Positions 11,050 through 23,359 of a DNA stretch of 64,000 bases are shown in pieces. The DNA is taken from the NCBI GenBank assembly GCA_950295325.1, contig OX485803.1, forward strand, positions 75,035,554-75,099,553. The letters are read 5' to 3'. Positions within the stretch are counted from its first letter, which is position 1. Every line of letters starts with the position of its first letter. The notes beneath the pieces were generated by a model that had not been told where the DNA came from, did no database searches, and saw only the letters and a program-made list of their open reading frames with translations. Both the position numbers and the translations under genes were made by a program. The DNA is from Polytrichum commune. Lineage: Eukaryota; Streptophyta; Polytrichopsida; Polytrichales; Polytrichaceae.

Positions 11050-11809
11050 ATTAAGGGTATGTTGGTTGGTTGTGTATCGGAGCCTATTCTGAAAGTTGGG
11101 TGAAACTTTCGAGGTCTTCTCTTTCCACCTCTCAAACTTTGAGGGAATTTTAGGAATTAAAATAGGGTATGTGCATGGGACTTGCCATTCTCAATCTCAA
11201 ATCAACCTATGTAAGGCTAGCTTGGCCCACCCATTCTAGTAGGACAAGCTTAAAAGCCATGTTTTCATAGCCCGTCACCACACTTTGTGATTGGCTAATT
11301 AAAGAATTAGGGAAACTTGGGTGACTTTGTGTTACTTCTCATAAACTTAGGGGTTGAGACTAAACCCATGGTTTCATCAAGGTTACTATTCAAATATCTC
11401 TACTCTAGGTTCAATATTGAACAAAGGTGGGAAGACTTATGTGACCTTACAATAGAAGAAATATTGTTTACTTTAACATCTTATAGCTTTTGCATGTCAA
11501 CTTTGATTCCTAGAACGTGGAACCATAATCCTCATGATTCATAATTGCTATTTAAGTGAGGCAATTTCCACTCACATCCAACAACCATAAATGCTTGTGG
11601 AGTTGGAAGTGTCCACGTTGTGGCGTCGACCTTAGATGACACAAATCAACATGGAAACACGATGTTAAGGTGATGGACATTCTTGGAATCAATATGCACT
11701 TATTGTGCATGAGTTTAGGGCGTTGGTGTTGGATGGGGTGTTGATTTAACACCGTCCACCTTTGGGGACATTGGACCCTTGATTTGGTTACTTTGCTTAA
11801 TAGGCACTT
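11050..11809. other. Noncoding stretch with partial family F copy
   Basis: About 11,395-11,475 matches the middle of family F (TCTAGGTTCAATATTGAAC, GACTTATGTGACC). No gene was seen. Confidence 0.4.
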
Positions 11810-12210
11810 AGTAGGACAACTATATTCGAGTGGTATATGATGTGGTGTGGCTTCAACGACGGATATCGTAAAGACATGTGTCAAAAAGATATTAGACTTT
11901 GTGCTCAAAATACAACATTAATTACAGGCTCAATATTCATGAAATAAAGAAATGTTTGCAACGTGGGAAAGCAAGCGTGAATGAAGAGTCTCTTCTACCA
12001 TTGGCTACTGTGACCTTTTGGTGGTGGGCTCTAATTCCATAGTCAATATGCACATTTAATGAGCACAAGAATTTTCACCTTATTAATATGAAGTCCACAA
12101 TTACAAGAAAAGTATCTATGAGCTCGATTTTGATTTTCCAACCATCTCATACTAATCACGCGTTTCAAATCCTAGGAGAAGTGGGCTATCCAAAAAAGTA
12201 ACCATCTAGA
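11810..12210 (+). repeat. Family F dispersed repeat copy
   Basis: It carries the family F landmarks in order: an ATATTNGAGTGGTAT start, an AAGACATGTGT block, AGA-TTGTGCTCAAAATA, a CTCAATA stretch, CATTTAATGAGCACAAGAA, and a GAGAAGTGGG end near 12,177. It is noncoding. The element class is unknown. The fuller copies are about 300-400 bp. Confidence 0.65.
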
Positions 12211-12535
12211 AACTCATCTACAGTAAGATCATGCAAGTAGGTTGAAGTGGCATTCCAACTCCCGAGCATATCTAATGGATTCATAAGAAGGATTGGTTTG
12301 AAAATACATGCAATATTTTCATGTAACGGTGATTGGTGGGCCCTCACTAAGTGGCACTTACATTCATCCTAGAGAATAAGTATGGTCATACAAATACTAA
12401 GGCACTATTCATTTCAAATCATAGTGCTAACTTTTGAGTTATGCAACATAAAATTAAGGTGCAGTTGTGGATGGTGTCATGGGAAATGACACCAATGGGG
12501 ATACTTAGAGACTTTTGTGGTGGGTGGTTATTGCT

Positions 12536-12628
12536 GGGCATAACATTATTCAGATCCATAACAATGTTTTGTGGGACTGACAGAATTTCACATAATATTT
12601 CCCACATTCAGACGTATGGGACTGCTTG
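12536..12628. mobile_element. Family H MITE fragment (CATAAC end)
   Basis: It starts CATAACATTATTCAGATCCA and continues into the TGTTTTGTGGGACT block also seen at 503 and 15,963. The opposite arm is missing. Confidence 0.55.
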
Positions 12629-12773
12629 ACATACTCACAACTACAAGATAATGGGGAAAAAAAAACATATCGACAACCTTTTTTAGGTTGTTGTGCAACG
12701 CTTGGAGATGGAAGGAGTGAATTTATGATCCATCTCATTGCAAAGTCATTGATGGTAAAAGGTTTTACATTTT

Positions 12774-12958
12774 TGTGGTCCGAGATGACCTTAAACTACC
12801 GGATGATGGTGGAGAGATACCCAAATCTCAAGGAAAAGGTTGGCGGTTCGAATCCCGGCTGTGAAATCTCCTCTTTAGTTGACGGAAAACTTGCTAGGTG
12901 GTCAACTACCTCCTGTGCTTTGGCATTGGCTTGTCGACCTTCTGTCTCAAAAAAAAAA
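12774..12958 (+). mobile_element. tRNA-related SINE, copy 1
   Basis: About 185 bp with a pol III B-box match (GGTTCGAATCCC, near 12,845) and a poly(A) tail. It is flanked by a 17 bp target duplication, AAAAGGTTTTACATTTT, at 12,757-12,773 and 12,959-12,975. The first 100 bases match the SINE at 22,882 (ACTACCGG(A/G)TGAT, GAGAG, GGTTGG(C/T)GGTTC). Confidence 0.85.
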
Positions 12959-12975
12959 AAAAGGTTTTACATTTT

Positions 12976-14560
12976 GCCAATGTTACCTCGAATGGTAACA
13001 TTTGGGATGCCAAGCTTAAACATTGTGTGTAATTTAACCAGGAACTTGGGATTAACTCCCAATCATGTAATTCCATCTTAAAACTTACCTCAAAATTCCC
13101 TTGGCAACTATACGTCACTAAAGTGAGTGAAACTCTAGTTTTCGTCTGTATTGCACAACTAAATGATATTTTTTCTACACCACATGTATGTGCATAGATT
13201 GCGACACCATGGAGAGAGAATAGAGCTCATGTGTTATGTATGGGTTGTATACACTACTACAATATGTTGGACAAACCCCAATGGATTCTTCAAACTACGT
13301 ACAAACTAAGTTGAGTGTAAGTCAAGGCATTTGCATATATAGTATACATATGAGAGAGGTATGATAACATTACTATGATGCTATCTACCATTCAATTCTA
13401 ATAATATCGGTATATTGTCTAACGTGAATTTTAAAGCTTGAATATGCCAATACATTGTTCTGCTAATAGAATAAATTAAGTATAATTTTGAATTATATCT
13501 AGGTTATTCTTGGCCCCACCTAGCGCACATAGTCAACTGACTAATGTTATGCTTGAGTGTGTACATTTGAAAAGGATATTAAAATTTCTAAGTAAAGGTA
13601 GATGTACAATAAAGGGGCCTAAGATTTAGAGATTTAAATATTTTTTTTAATAATAATGATGTGTTAGTTTCATTCATTGTTCAATCCTCAATGACTATCA
13701 TGTATGTTCTTGTTAGAGTTTGCATTTGGGTTCTAGGTTGGAGTGTTGGGCTCATGGGCTTCCTTGAGTTATGCTCTTTGGTTTGTGGCTAAGTTATTGT
13801 GCTCTTGTCTTTATTTGTTTGATACAAGTGTTGAGTTACAAACTACACATGAAATTGACTTTTTCAAAGGAAAGTGAAAGTGGATTTCATGTGCAATCAA
13901 ATGCCTACTCAATTCGTGAAATATGTTTTCTATATGTAGATGAGGCATTTCTCACATCAAATTTAAACGCTTAGTGTAAATACATGAGGCCACTTCCTAA
14001 CATGCCGTTAGTACGTATACACTTGTTTTTTCTCTATAAACTTCTTGTATATAAGGGGTTTAATTTCACAGTGACCCACACTCGTCATTTAGGCTCCAAT
14101 GAAGAGTCCAACCTTTGGGGACAAATGATGCAACAACCACATTCCACAGACAGAGACAGGCATAAATACAATGCCTAGAACGACAGACAACGGAGTGTCT
14201 AAGTTGCATATACAGAGTGACAAGTTCATTAACAATCTAATTTAAAGACAAAGGATGACATGTGCATAGCTGAAAACCATGAGATCTATCTAAAGGGTCA
14301 CCTCAACCCTCGTCACTCTATTGTCTCCACATAGCTCACAATGACCCAACATTCATACCGCCTACTTGCTCATCTTCACTACCTACAAGATCCACCTCAA
14401 ATTCGAGCTTTGTGGTCATTTAAGGGAGTGGGTGTAAATTGTCGTAATGCATCAACAATTCGAGCATTGGTTTGACACTTGGGTGGGGAGGATGCAACTT
14501 GACCTCCATTTCTCAACAAGGGTCTGATCCCCATCACACTCTTGAGTGCCAATGAGTAGG
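12976..14560. other. Noncoding stretch
   Basis: No gene or placed repeat was seen. Short frames near 13,771 and 13,984 lack any family signature. CACTACTACAA near 13,251 resembles a CACTA terminus but has no partner. Confidence 0.4.
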
Positions 14561-14563
14561 TTA

Positions 14564-15538
14564 GGGCCACTTCACACACAAGACTAAAGGCCCGTGACCA
14601 TTGCAATCTAAGAGCTCTCATTGGTCGAAAGGGCGGAGACCATCCAAGTTCACTTCACAGACGAAGGTGAAGTTCTAAAGGTCTAAAGAAGACTTCATGG
14701 ATGAAAAGTCCACATGGAGTCCTACATAGCGGACTATGGATAAGGTTTCATGATCTCCCAAAATTTGCGTCAGGCCCACCTCTTGGAGGTGGGCTTGACG
14801 CAAATTCTAGGAGACCATGATTTTTTTTTAATATTTTTTCCAACATGACAAATTATAGGATAGATTGCAAGGCATATTTCATAACAAATTCCAAGATAGA
14901 TTCCAGGTTAGACAAAGACCACCAAGTAATTCTCTTAAATTGATAGAATTTGAGACATATTATATTAAACCAACTCCTCCCCTCTTTTCCTGCCAACAAA
15001 ATATGCAATAGTCCCGCAACATGGTCCATTCTCACTTCACACTAGACTTGAGGGCCCGTGACTACATAAAACGGCTTTCCCAACACCCATAGTACAAACT
15101 TTGGATGAGAGCAGAGCCCTACATTGGGTGCCCATACCCATGCCCATGCCCATGGGTTTTGGGTGGGCATGGGTGCAATATTATTGTTCATGGGTGGGCA
15201 TGGGTTTGATATTATAATGGGTGGGCATGGGTGGGCATGAGTGGGGCACAATTACACAATCATACAAGACACATTACACAATTACACAATACACATTACA
15301 CAATTTTTGAATGCATGGGCGCAATTTGAATAGCATGGGTGGGCACATGTCATGCTATGTGTGGGCATGGGTGCGCACATGTCATGCTATGGGTGGGCAT
15401 GGGTGAGCATAGGTCATTGTTGATGAGCATGGTCTGGGTATGGGTGCAATTAAAAAGGAAAATGTTGGGCTCTGGATGAGAGTCAAGGGTCCTCACCATT
15501 ACAAGGTCATGGCTCTTGCCTCATGTGTGAAGTGGCCC
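14564..15538. mobile_element. PIF/Harbinger-like element G1, TTA target duplication, with nested hAT
   Basis: The left end is GGGCCACTTCACACACAAGA. The right end, reverse complemented, is GGGCCACTTCACACATGAGG. TTA flanks it at 14,561-14,563 and 15,539-15,541. It has no transposase. Inside are a strong hairpin (14,762-14,812, arms ATTTGCGTCAGGCCCACCTC and its near complement) and a complete hAT-like insertion (15,112-15,474). A shorter sister copy lies at 27,530-28,029. Confidence 0.85.
15112..15474. mobile_element. hAT-like non-autonomous element D1, perfect 8 bp duplication
   Basis: The ends are inverted: CAGAGCCCTACATT on the left and CAGAGCCCAACATT on the right (reverse complemented). It is flanked by an exact 8 bp duplication, GATGAGAG (15,104-15,111 and 15,475-15,482), as hAT transposases make. 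The interior is built from GGGTGGGCATGGGT units in both orientations, plus ACACATTACACAATT repeats. It is noncoding. Confidence 0.9.
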
Positions 15539-15544
15539 TTACTC

Positions 15545-15960
15545 CGTGAGATCTCCTAGTCTTCGGGATTATCACAGCCCACCTAGATCAGTCTATGCAA
15601 GGAGGGAAAGAAAAATAATAATACTTGTGACACACGCAAACATAGAGCCACCGTCCAAAAACATACATATCTTCAACAGAGATAAAAATTACGAGTCAAA
15701 TGAATGCACGGCATGCTAAATCATTCAAGTGGCCATGTTTAATCAATTAGAAGTGGCATTAGGGTAGGTTTACCTGCCATGTAACTCTTCGAAGTACATG
15801 TAGGCTAGTAGAGTCTTGTGGTCTAATGTCTAGATTGGCCAACTAATAACCATGGACATCGCAGATTAGTTCCCTCTCTCATATCCTTGGTTTAGGATGA
15901 AAATGGTTGTTGTCACAACCTACATTGGGAGCTCTTTTCAGTAAGCATAGCATGCGTTCA
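15545..15960. other. Noncoding stretch
   Basis: No gene or repeat boundary was recognised. Confidence 0.4.
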
Positions 15961-15962
15961 CA

Positions 15963-16055
15963 TAACATTATTCAAATCCATAGCAGTGTTTTGTGGGACT
16001 CACAATATTCTGCGGTATATTTCTCACATTTAGTGTGAATGTGAATAATGTTATG
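15963..16055. mobile_element. Short family H MITE
   Basis: A 93 bp element from CATAACATTATTCA to its inverted copy TGAATAATGTTATG. The internal TGTTTTGTGGGACT block is shared with the copies at 503 and 12,536. TCA flanks both sides, a possible 3 bp duplication. Confidence 0.75.
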
Positions 16056-16269
16056 TCAGTGGTCAAAATGCAATACCTCCTTTCTCTGGAAAGCTTTGGC
16101 CAGTTGTGTAGCATGCACATGTGTATGGATTGCATTTCATTCTCTATTATAGCTTTACGCTTAGCCTTGCTTTCCAACACACATCATGACCCCGAGTCGT
16201 CCTCACTTGATTCTCAAACTTGGCGGCTCATATGCTCTTACAATTGGAAATTTTCCATGCAGAATCCTA

Positions 16270-17765
16270 ACGTTTTTTGGTGAGCCACTCGCCCATAGGT
16301 CCCCAATTCTCCACATCATCCACTAGGTGTATTAGCATGCGCTCCATCAAGTCAAAGAAAGAGGGTGGCATGCAAATTTCAAGCACACATACCGTCTCAA
16401 CAACAAAAAGACATAGCAGCGCAAGTATCTTTGCAAGGTCCATGACCTTTGCACATTAGTCGCATGAAACACTTCACTAATCTTATTAGAGTTGTGTGCT
16501 GAAACAAATGCAATAGGGTGCATGAGCACACTGGTTTTATATGTTGTATCATGCAGTGCAAGTCATGACTCTTCAATCCCATAAACCCATCACAACAAAA
16601 ATGTTCACTAAAATGTGTAGCAAATCTAGTTGGCATCCTTATGTTCCCCACAACTTTCAGAAATTGGCGTTTCTTGATACTGGTGAGTACATAAAGAACA
16701 CAAGGTTCTATACACATTGATCCGCCAGGACTCCTATGTAGGTTTCTCATCACTCCTAGCCCTTCCATGTCACATTGGCACTCTAGTGTATCCTTTTCTT
16801 TGAATAGAAATTGCAGCATAGAGTCGGCGATGTTCCACTCGACATGCATAACATTAATGACATGTTGGGTAAGCATATTCTACACATGTTTGTCCATTAG
16901 GATCCAAGCTATTGCGACTAAATGCAACTAAGATTACGAAGTTGGGCATAACTAAGCAATATCCCACAAATGGCCAGTAGTGGACTTACAATCCAGTAAG
17001 GCAGACTGTACGTTGTAGGAAGCCTTTTTTTATTTTGAAAGCGTGCATTTGGGTCTGCATTCCCCCCCCCCCCCCCCTCATGTACTTGGACCTCAAAAAT
17101 GCCCATCTTCAATGGTCTATTCCACTAATGCGTGGGGAGGGATCATAATGCCAAGGAGGATCATACTACCATGGTGGAATGTGTGCTTGAATGGGAGCCA
17201 TCATCTATGGTGTTTGCCACACACAAATATGGTTAGTGAGGTCGAATACCCGGGTTTAGTATGTGGATTGCATATTGGACACCGAAAATAACACTTGTTG
17301 GTTGTGCCCACCATCATCACAAATGTGGGAAAGTCATGGATCATCCACATTAGGCTTGCCATCGTCACAATCATCCCTTGCCATTCCAAAGTGATGTGTC
17401 GTAGCAATGCGCACCCATGGTCCAAATGCTTTTCAATTCTTCCAGCATAAAGGCCATGAACATGTCAATATGCAAGTGAAGTGACTAAATTAGGTCCCGG
17501 TATCAGCAATGACAACATTATGAAGTATTTTTTGATGGTGAGCCAAGGGGGGAGGTTGTAGTTCAACAAGATGATGGATCATACTAAATATGTTGAGCAC
17601 TTTTGTGCGGATGGTTTGATGCCATCAACTCCCCGACCTAGGTGGATGTTCCGTGGATCAATTTCAAAATTTGGGCATTCATTGTCAAGGTGCCCCCATT
17701 CGGACGATCGAGTGGCGACCTCATTTAATCATTGCGTGAACAATTCTCGCGGTGTCATATCGTGA
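16270..17765 (-). pseudogene. CACTA (En/Spm) transposase relic: TNP2-like and DUF4218 parts
   Basis: On the minus strand, broken frames read in the order expected of plant CACTA transposases. First is an EWGHLDNECPNFEIDPRNI / NYNLPPWL / IPGPN segment (right side). Then come a TNP2-like block with LMWMIHDFPTF, a CPIC motif and GKHHRWWLPF, an LPYW block, a DVMHIEKN-like VINVMHVEWNIAD, and a DUF4218-like segment with NIRMPTRFATHF and GLKSHDLHCMIQ. Stops and frameshifts separate the pieces. No CACTA ends were located. Confidence 0.8.
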
Positions 17766-17769
17766 CATT

Positions 17770-18204
17770 CGTTAGGGTCTAGGTTGCGAACATTCATTTA
17801 GGTCTTGTAGGCCTAAAATCTACCCCTAGAGTCTGGGATGACACCAACTCAACAACACATAGGCATTCACTTGTATGGCATGTAACAATTGTTAGAAGCT
17901 TCAAGATGGTGTCATTTCAATGTTAGATCAGTGTCATGTAGACCTAACATTCCTAGTAGTGAGGTCCTAAATTTGTGTTACAATGTGGAACCCCCGTTTC
18001 ATTTGAATGATCATGGGTTTGGTGTTGTTGTTACATATGCTATATTAAGTATCTTTGATGTGGTGCGTGATACATGAAATTGCATAGTTTAAGTTGATGA
18101 ACAATTTTAGTTATGCACTTGCTTCTCATAGGATATGAAAAACACATTTACTATGAGATGATGAGCAAATGGAAAGCGTGTACTTAGCCATTTTCTTTGT
18201 AACC
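17770..18204. other. Noncoding stretch
   Basis: No gene was seen. It may include upstream remains of the CACTA relic, but no motif is readable. Confidence 0.35.
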
Positions 18205-18425
18205 TTAAGATCATATTTGTTATCAAAGTGAAGAGTCTTTATTTGTCAAATGATCACATGAGTTTTCCCTCACCACCCCTACCCCCCATCTATTATATTG
18301 ACTATTGAGCTCAAAATGGCCTACAAATTTTGAGCATGCAATTTAATTTATTGAAGCATATTCTTTTGGTGTTCATTCTTATATCCACACTTAACCTCAC
18401 ACCACTCAAATATAGGCATCATATT
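18205..18425 (-). repeat. Family F dispersed repeat copy
   Basis: Minus orientation: it ends in ACCACTCAAATATAGGCAT, with GACTATTGAGCTCAAAATGG and TTGGTGTTCATTCTTATATC inside, matching copies in the ATG11 introns. Confidence 0.65.
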
Positions 18426-20212
18426 ACCTAGATGATAATCTCATCCACATATAGGGTAAGCAAGTCTAATTTAGTTACTTATATTTGAAGTAGACATGCT
18501 TACATTATATGTGAATGAAGTTATCACCCAATTTCATCACAACAAGTGACATATTGTGATGTCAATATCATCACATGACATACATCTCAAAATGCAAGTG
18601 ACCAACATAAAATGTTGACTCATTCTTAATACATTTTTTTTAGGGTTTAATTGTTAACTCAACACTTAGGTAATGATTTGTTCTACATTATTTCATTTTC
18701 TTATGCAACCATGTAAGTCTCACACGTTACAAAGTACATATACAAAATTGCAACCATATGTTTTGTGAACATTGATCCAATGTTATATTTTGATGTGATT
18801 GTATCATTGTGAATCAAATGGTAATTTATGGATGTAGAAGGTTATGATGGATAGACAAATATAGTTTAATCACTTTCTTCTCAATGCACGCTAAGCATTG
18901 CCACCACATGAATTGGTGCAAAAAAAATATGCAAATCCATCACTGATGTATATATTTGCATGTTTTCCAATGACAAAGACAATGATGCGGAACAAATCCA
19001 CAAGACTCATATGCTTGTAAGTTAGTGAAGTCACACTAATGTGAATCCACTTGTGTTATTACGAACACACGGTAATCTATTATATTGATAGACCTTGGTA
19101 CCATCTACTGGTTTGGAACCATGGGCATTGCTCCCAAGGCCCTCCTAGATTTTTGTTATATGGAACGGATATGTAAGGACGGGAATTCAAATTTTAACAA
19201 AAGAAATTTCCGAAAAAAGATGAAATCGTCACAAATAATGTTCTATCCTCTCGGGGATGTGATTGGCTTAACCCATTTAATAAACGACTATTTCACTTTA
19301 TGAGGCTCCCTTGTAGATTGGGAGAAGTAAAGAGAAATAGCACTACTTCCACTCCATGAGCCATGGTAGTACGAACGGTGGTTGCCGAAGAGTGAAGCAA
19401 GGTTCCGTCAAGCATAGTTGTCTTTGAGGGCACACAAACAAGACCTATCCAACACTCAAATCACAAGCATTTTCAATTGGCCCTTGCAGAAGCCTATTCA
19501 CGTAGCTTGTAAAGCTTTTGTTTGTTATTTGCTGACTAGAAAGTGAAAGTGAGAGGTTTACAAAGCAAAATATGTTTGTGAAGCAAGCGGGATGTTGACA
19601 TGAGTTCTAAACCTAGTAAAGCCTACTCCCTCTTTCCTATTTGCTTTGTATTGATGTTCAAAACATGGATCAAGGTTTTGGATCATGCATTTAAAGTATG
19701 GATTCAAAGTGTAGTTTGTTCTCAAGGAAAGAGGCCATGCACATCGTTCCAATAATATCCCCCTCTTTAAGCCTAAGCCTACCCATAACCCTCCCCACCA
19801 TGCCATCAAAGTCAGCCCCATACATACCACCCCACAAACTCTTCGTGATCTTGCCGAAACTTTTGGAATTTGTAGACTAGGACTTAGGACTTAGGACTTG
19901 AGACTTTTCCTTTGGGACTTATGGCACCCCAAGTCTTATGGTGCACATTTCATATTCTTTATACACTGCTAGGGTGAACATAAAGTTGGAACTGTCAACT
20001 TTAACTTAAGTGCAACTCCGTACATATATATTGTACAGCACGCATCAATACTTTATGCTCTTTTCGAACCATCCAAGTGACATAATCTAGGAGATGAGAC
20101 TTGGTCTCTAAAGGTCCGCATTCAAAATTTTCATCTCTTCGTATTTTCATCAAATCATAAATAAACAATGTATGGAGGTGATACATCACAATTGCATACA
20201 AATTTTGTAGTC
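18426..20212. other. Noncoding stretch
   Basis: AT-rich with no gene seen. A few tandem GGACTTA units lie at about 19,881-19,905. Short frames carry no recognised motif. Confidence 0.4.
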
Positions 20213-21935
20213 CCATAACTTAACTCAACGACATGGGTCCTCAAAATATAACAGTGGGATGCTGGGAGTTCAATTTGAATCGGAGTTTCCCTACGCATCC
20301 TTTTGAGCGTTTGTGAGCCCAAATGAGGTGCCCACATGTGTGTTGGACCTTATCAAGTTGTTAGAATGGAATTTGGAAACTATATTCGTTATTTAAAAAG
20401 ATAAAAAGAGTGATATAACTAGTTTGGTTTTGAGTTGAGTTAGGGAGCTATATGGGAATTGCTTTGGTGTTAAGGCTAGAAGTGTTAATGTGGGGATTAA
20501 GTAAGTAAGGGAGAAGCTTAGAACCTACTGAAATGGGATTTAAGTTAGTAATTGCATTAGGTGGCGGGTTTGGGCAGAAGTGTTAATTGTTTTAGGATCA
20601 AAGCTACCCTGATTAGAGAGGGAGGGGCCTCTATCCAGTGGGATGAGGTTCGAGAACCTCGGAGGGCCAGGAGGTCGGAAGTCGAGCAAGGGGGATAGAG
20701 AGGCTCTCTCTCTCAGGAAGGCACCGATGCTGGAAGGCGGGGCCGGAACACCGGTGTTAGGACCAGTCATACAGATCACTCCAAGGTGCATTAGGGAGCC
20801 GCGACAGAGCGGGGGAATCTGGGAAACGCTGATGAGAATGCAAGTAAGAAGGGATTGAAGGGCTGCGGGGATTCACCAGCATTGATATAAATGGCAGGAG
20901 GAGACTTGAGGTGGGTGGGATCAACCACACCGTGAGCTAGGGCTAAAGGATCAGGGGAGAGGCCGCACCGAATCGAAAGGAAGCGAGTCTGCATTGCTCA
21001 CGGTCCTAATGGAAGAGTTGCGGCAGTTGGATGGATCTGAGGTAAGGAATGCTGGAAACTAAGGCTAGATCAGGGGTTGAGCAAGCTCAGGAGGCAAAGC
21101 CTCAATCTTGCATATAGATGGGGAAACGGGGTTTACAATGTGGCCACGAGGATTCAAAAACTCAGTTGTAGATTGAGCTGAAAATTCAGAGGCATAGGCG
21201 AATTCAGAGGCAGAGGCATAGGCAGAGGCGAATTCAAAGGTAGAGGGACGGAAAGGTGTGATACGGCTGCTGGCTTATGGGCATTCCGCAACCACGGCAG
21301 CGGGGTTGGATCTCCTTGGAGGAGGAGAGATCTGAGAATGGGTAGAAGGTGGTGGAGATGCCATGTGGCATTCTCAGGTTGCCGAGGCACCCCTAAGCTG
21401 TGAGGAGTAACCGAACCCGATACCTCTTGGCAGTTAGGCCACAGTGTAGGGAAACATGGGAGATGTTGATTTGAGTTCGGGACAGGGTGAGGCCCTGGAA
21501 GGGAACTGAAAGGGGCATGTCAGCTCCCTTAAGGGGGAGGTTGGTGATTAGAGTTAATGCTTTGTTAGGGAGATCAGGAGTAGTATTAGCATTAAGTCAA
21601 TTGCTGACTTGGAATTAAATTAGTTAAATCTTAGTAGCTAAGGGAGGGGATCATGGCTTGACATGGGTGTAGCCGGATTGAAGGACACATGGTAGCAAGT
21701 ATTTATTAATGCTTGGACCTTGGGCCACTGGAATAAATATTGTATGTTTTTAAGATTTACTTGAGACAATTTGGATGCCACGCGCGATGCCTAAGTAAGG
21801 TAAAACTAAATTCATGTGAGCGTGAGACTCCCACCTGGACTATGACGCATAAGGGTGGGGGTTTAGGACTGACAACGTTTGACTATTATATTCCGAGGGC
21901 CCACAAAACGGAAATTGTCTATTGAGTTATGCCAT
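20213..21935. mobile_element. CATAAC-TIR element enclosing a GC-rich segment
   Basis: The ends form imperfect inverted repeats of about 50 bases. The left reads CATAACTTAACTCA then GGGTCCTCAAAATATAACAG. The right, reverse complemented, reads CATAACTCAATAGACA then GGGCCCTCGGAATATAATAG. The MITE at 40,450 has the same plan. The central part (about 20,540-21,560) is clearly richer in G and C than its surroundings and has open, proline-rich minus-strand frames, suggesting cargo acquired from elsewhere. No transposase was seen. Confidence 0.5.
20540..21560 (-). other. GC-rich cargo segment, possible captured gene or retroelement fragment
   Basis: Minus-strand frames at 20,540-20,791, 20,791-20,994 and 21,154-21,390 are proline- and serine-rich (for example FRPPGPPRFSNL and PLPLNSPLPMPLPLNS) but do not join into one gene. 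I do not recognise a family. Base composition differs sharply from the flanking AT-rich DNA. Confidence 0.35.
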
Positions 21936-22869
21936 GTCAAGTCAACATTGGGGTTGTATATTTTCGATCCTCCCATATTGATTCGAAACTCATTGAGAAG
22001 TGATTATTTCAAGTATCATCATAAGTGTATACTCATTTTTATAGATGATGTTGATGTTGATGATGATGATGATTATGATGATTATGATTATTATTGCTAT
22101 AATTGAAGGAAGGGACGGAGGAAGTTGTCTTTTTTCAAAGCTTTTCATAGCTTCTCAATGCTCGATCTTCCTCTTTTCAGAGGCTATTCCCTTTCTCTTC
22201 TTCATCAAAATCAAGCAAGGGTGGGTGCGTGAGATTTTTCTTCATCACAAGTCTATTGCATCACTAAGCATAGCATCCAAAATTGTAATCATAGATTTAG
22301 TGCTATGTTCTACACATCTAGTGAGTTGATTGGAATTACAACAAGGGATATGTATGCTTATCAAAGTAGCGAGGTACCCCACTATGTTTCTTTGCTTTCA
22401 CATCAAAGCTCAGTAGCAAGGGTTGGCATAAAGGTATAAAGTCAAGTCTATAATGTTATGATACATGCCTTGGTATCAAATATCCATCTCTTATGGCAAC
22501 TAAGTTCAAAAGATAGTCCAACACATGACTACATTCGGTTTAATGATTACTCTTACAACCAAGTAAAAAAGCAATCATGTGATATCATTGATATGTAGGC
22601 TTACGTATCTCATTTGCTATTTTCTAGAAGGTCTTATCAATGTCTCAACTATTATTCTTGAATTTGAGTACATATCAAATCACTAGTCAAAGCAACATAA
22701 TAACTTTCATTTGTGTAATATTTCAAGAGTAAAAGATCATTCAAACATGAGCAATGCATTATTGCTGATGTTCAAAATGTGAAGAGCTAGCCTTACCCAT
22801 GTCAATTGAAACATACATTCGTGTGCTAAAAAGGCGTGTGCCAAGTGTCTTCAGCTCGGCTTAGTTGCA
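21936..22869. other. Noncoding stretch with GAT microsatellite
   Basis: 22,044-22,098 holds an imperfect (GAT)n/(GATTAT)n microsatellite. The rest shows no gene. Confidence 0.5.
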
Positions 22870-22881
22870 ATCCATGTCACA

Positions 22882-23138
22882 GATGAACCCCTAAACTACC
22901 GGGTGATAGAGGAGAGTTACCCATTTCTGAATGGTGTGGTTGGTGGTTCAATTCCCGCTACGAAATATTCTCTTTACTTTGATGAAAAAAAACTAGCTAG
23001 GTAGGTAGGAAGCCAAGAGTCCACCCACTGCAAGGTAGGCAGTAAACCCGTCCATGCACCAAGAGGATTCTTGAGCATGGTAGGACCAATGGGCTCAAAT
23101 TCATGTCAGATTGCCCAACGTTGGTTATTTATTTATTT
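22882..23138 (+). mobile_element. tRNA-related SINE, copy 2 (different 3' tail)
   Basis: It is flanked by a 12 bp target duplication, ATCCATGTCACA (22,870-22,881 and 23,139-23,150). The 5' head matches the 12,774 SINE, including a B-box-like GGTTCAATTCC. After about 110 bases the sequence differs and ends in a TTTA-repeat tail instead of poly(A). The element is about 257 bp. Confidence 0.8.
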
Positions 23139-23359
23139 ATCCATGTCACACATTTATCTCATCTATCAAGTTCATTAAGAGGTTGCAAACATTTACATTA
23201 AATACGAAAACCATGAGTATACAAACCTACACTTTTGCCCTATCATATAACTTTCTTGAATAGTATGAATCTTTTGTCCACCAAACAACATGTGCTTTCA
23301 CACTTAGCAAGTATATACTGAGCCTCAATGAATAAACTTAGACAAGTATTCCTCCCTCA

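Noticed and set aside
13251-13290. CACTACTACAA as a possible CACTA transposon end for the relic at 16-18 kb
   Set aside because: No matching inverted end or target duplication on the other side; too short to trust.
14397-14621. Minus-strand frame near 14.4-14.6 kb
   Set aside because: Runs into the PIF-like element; no motifs.
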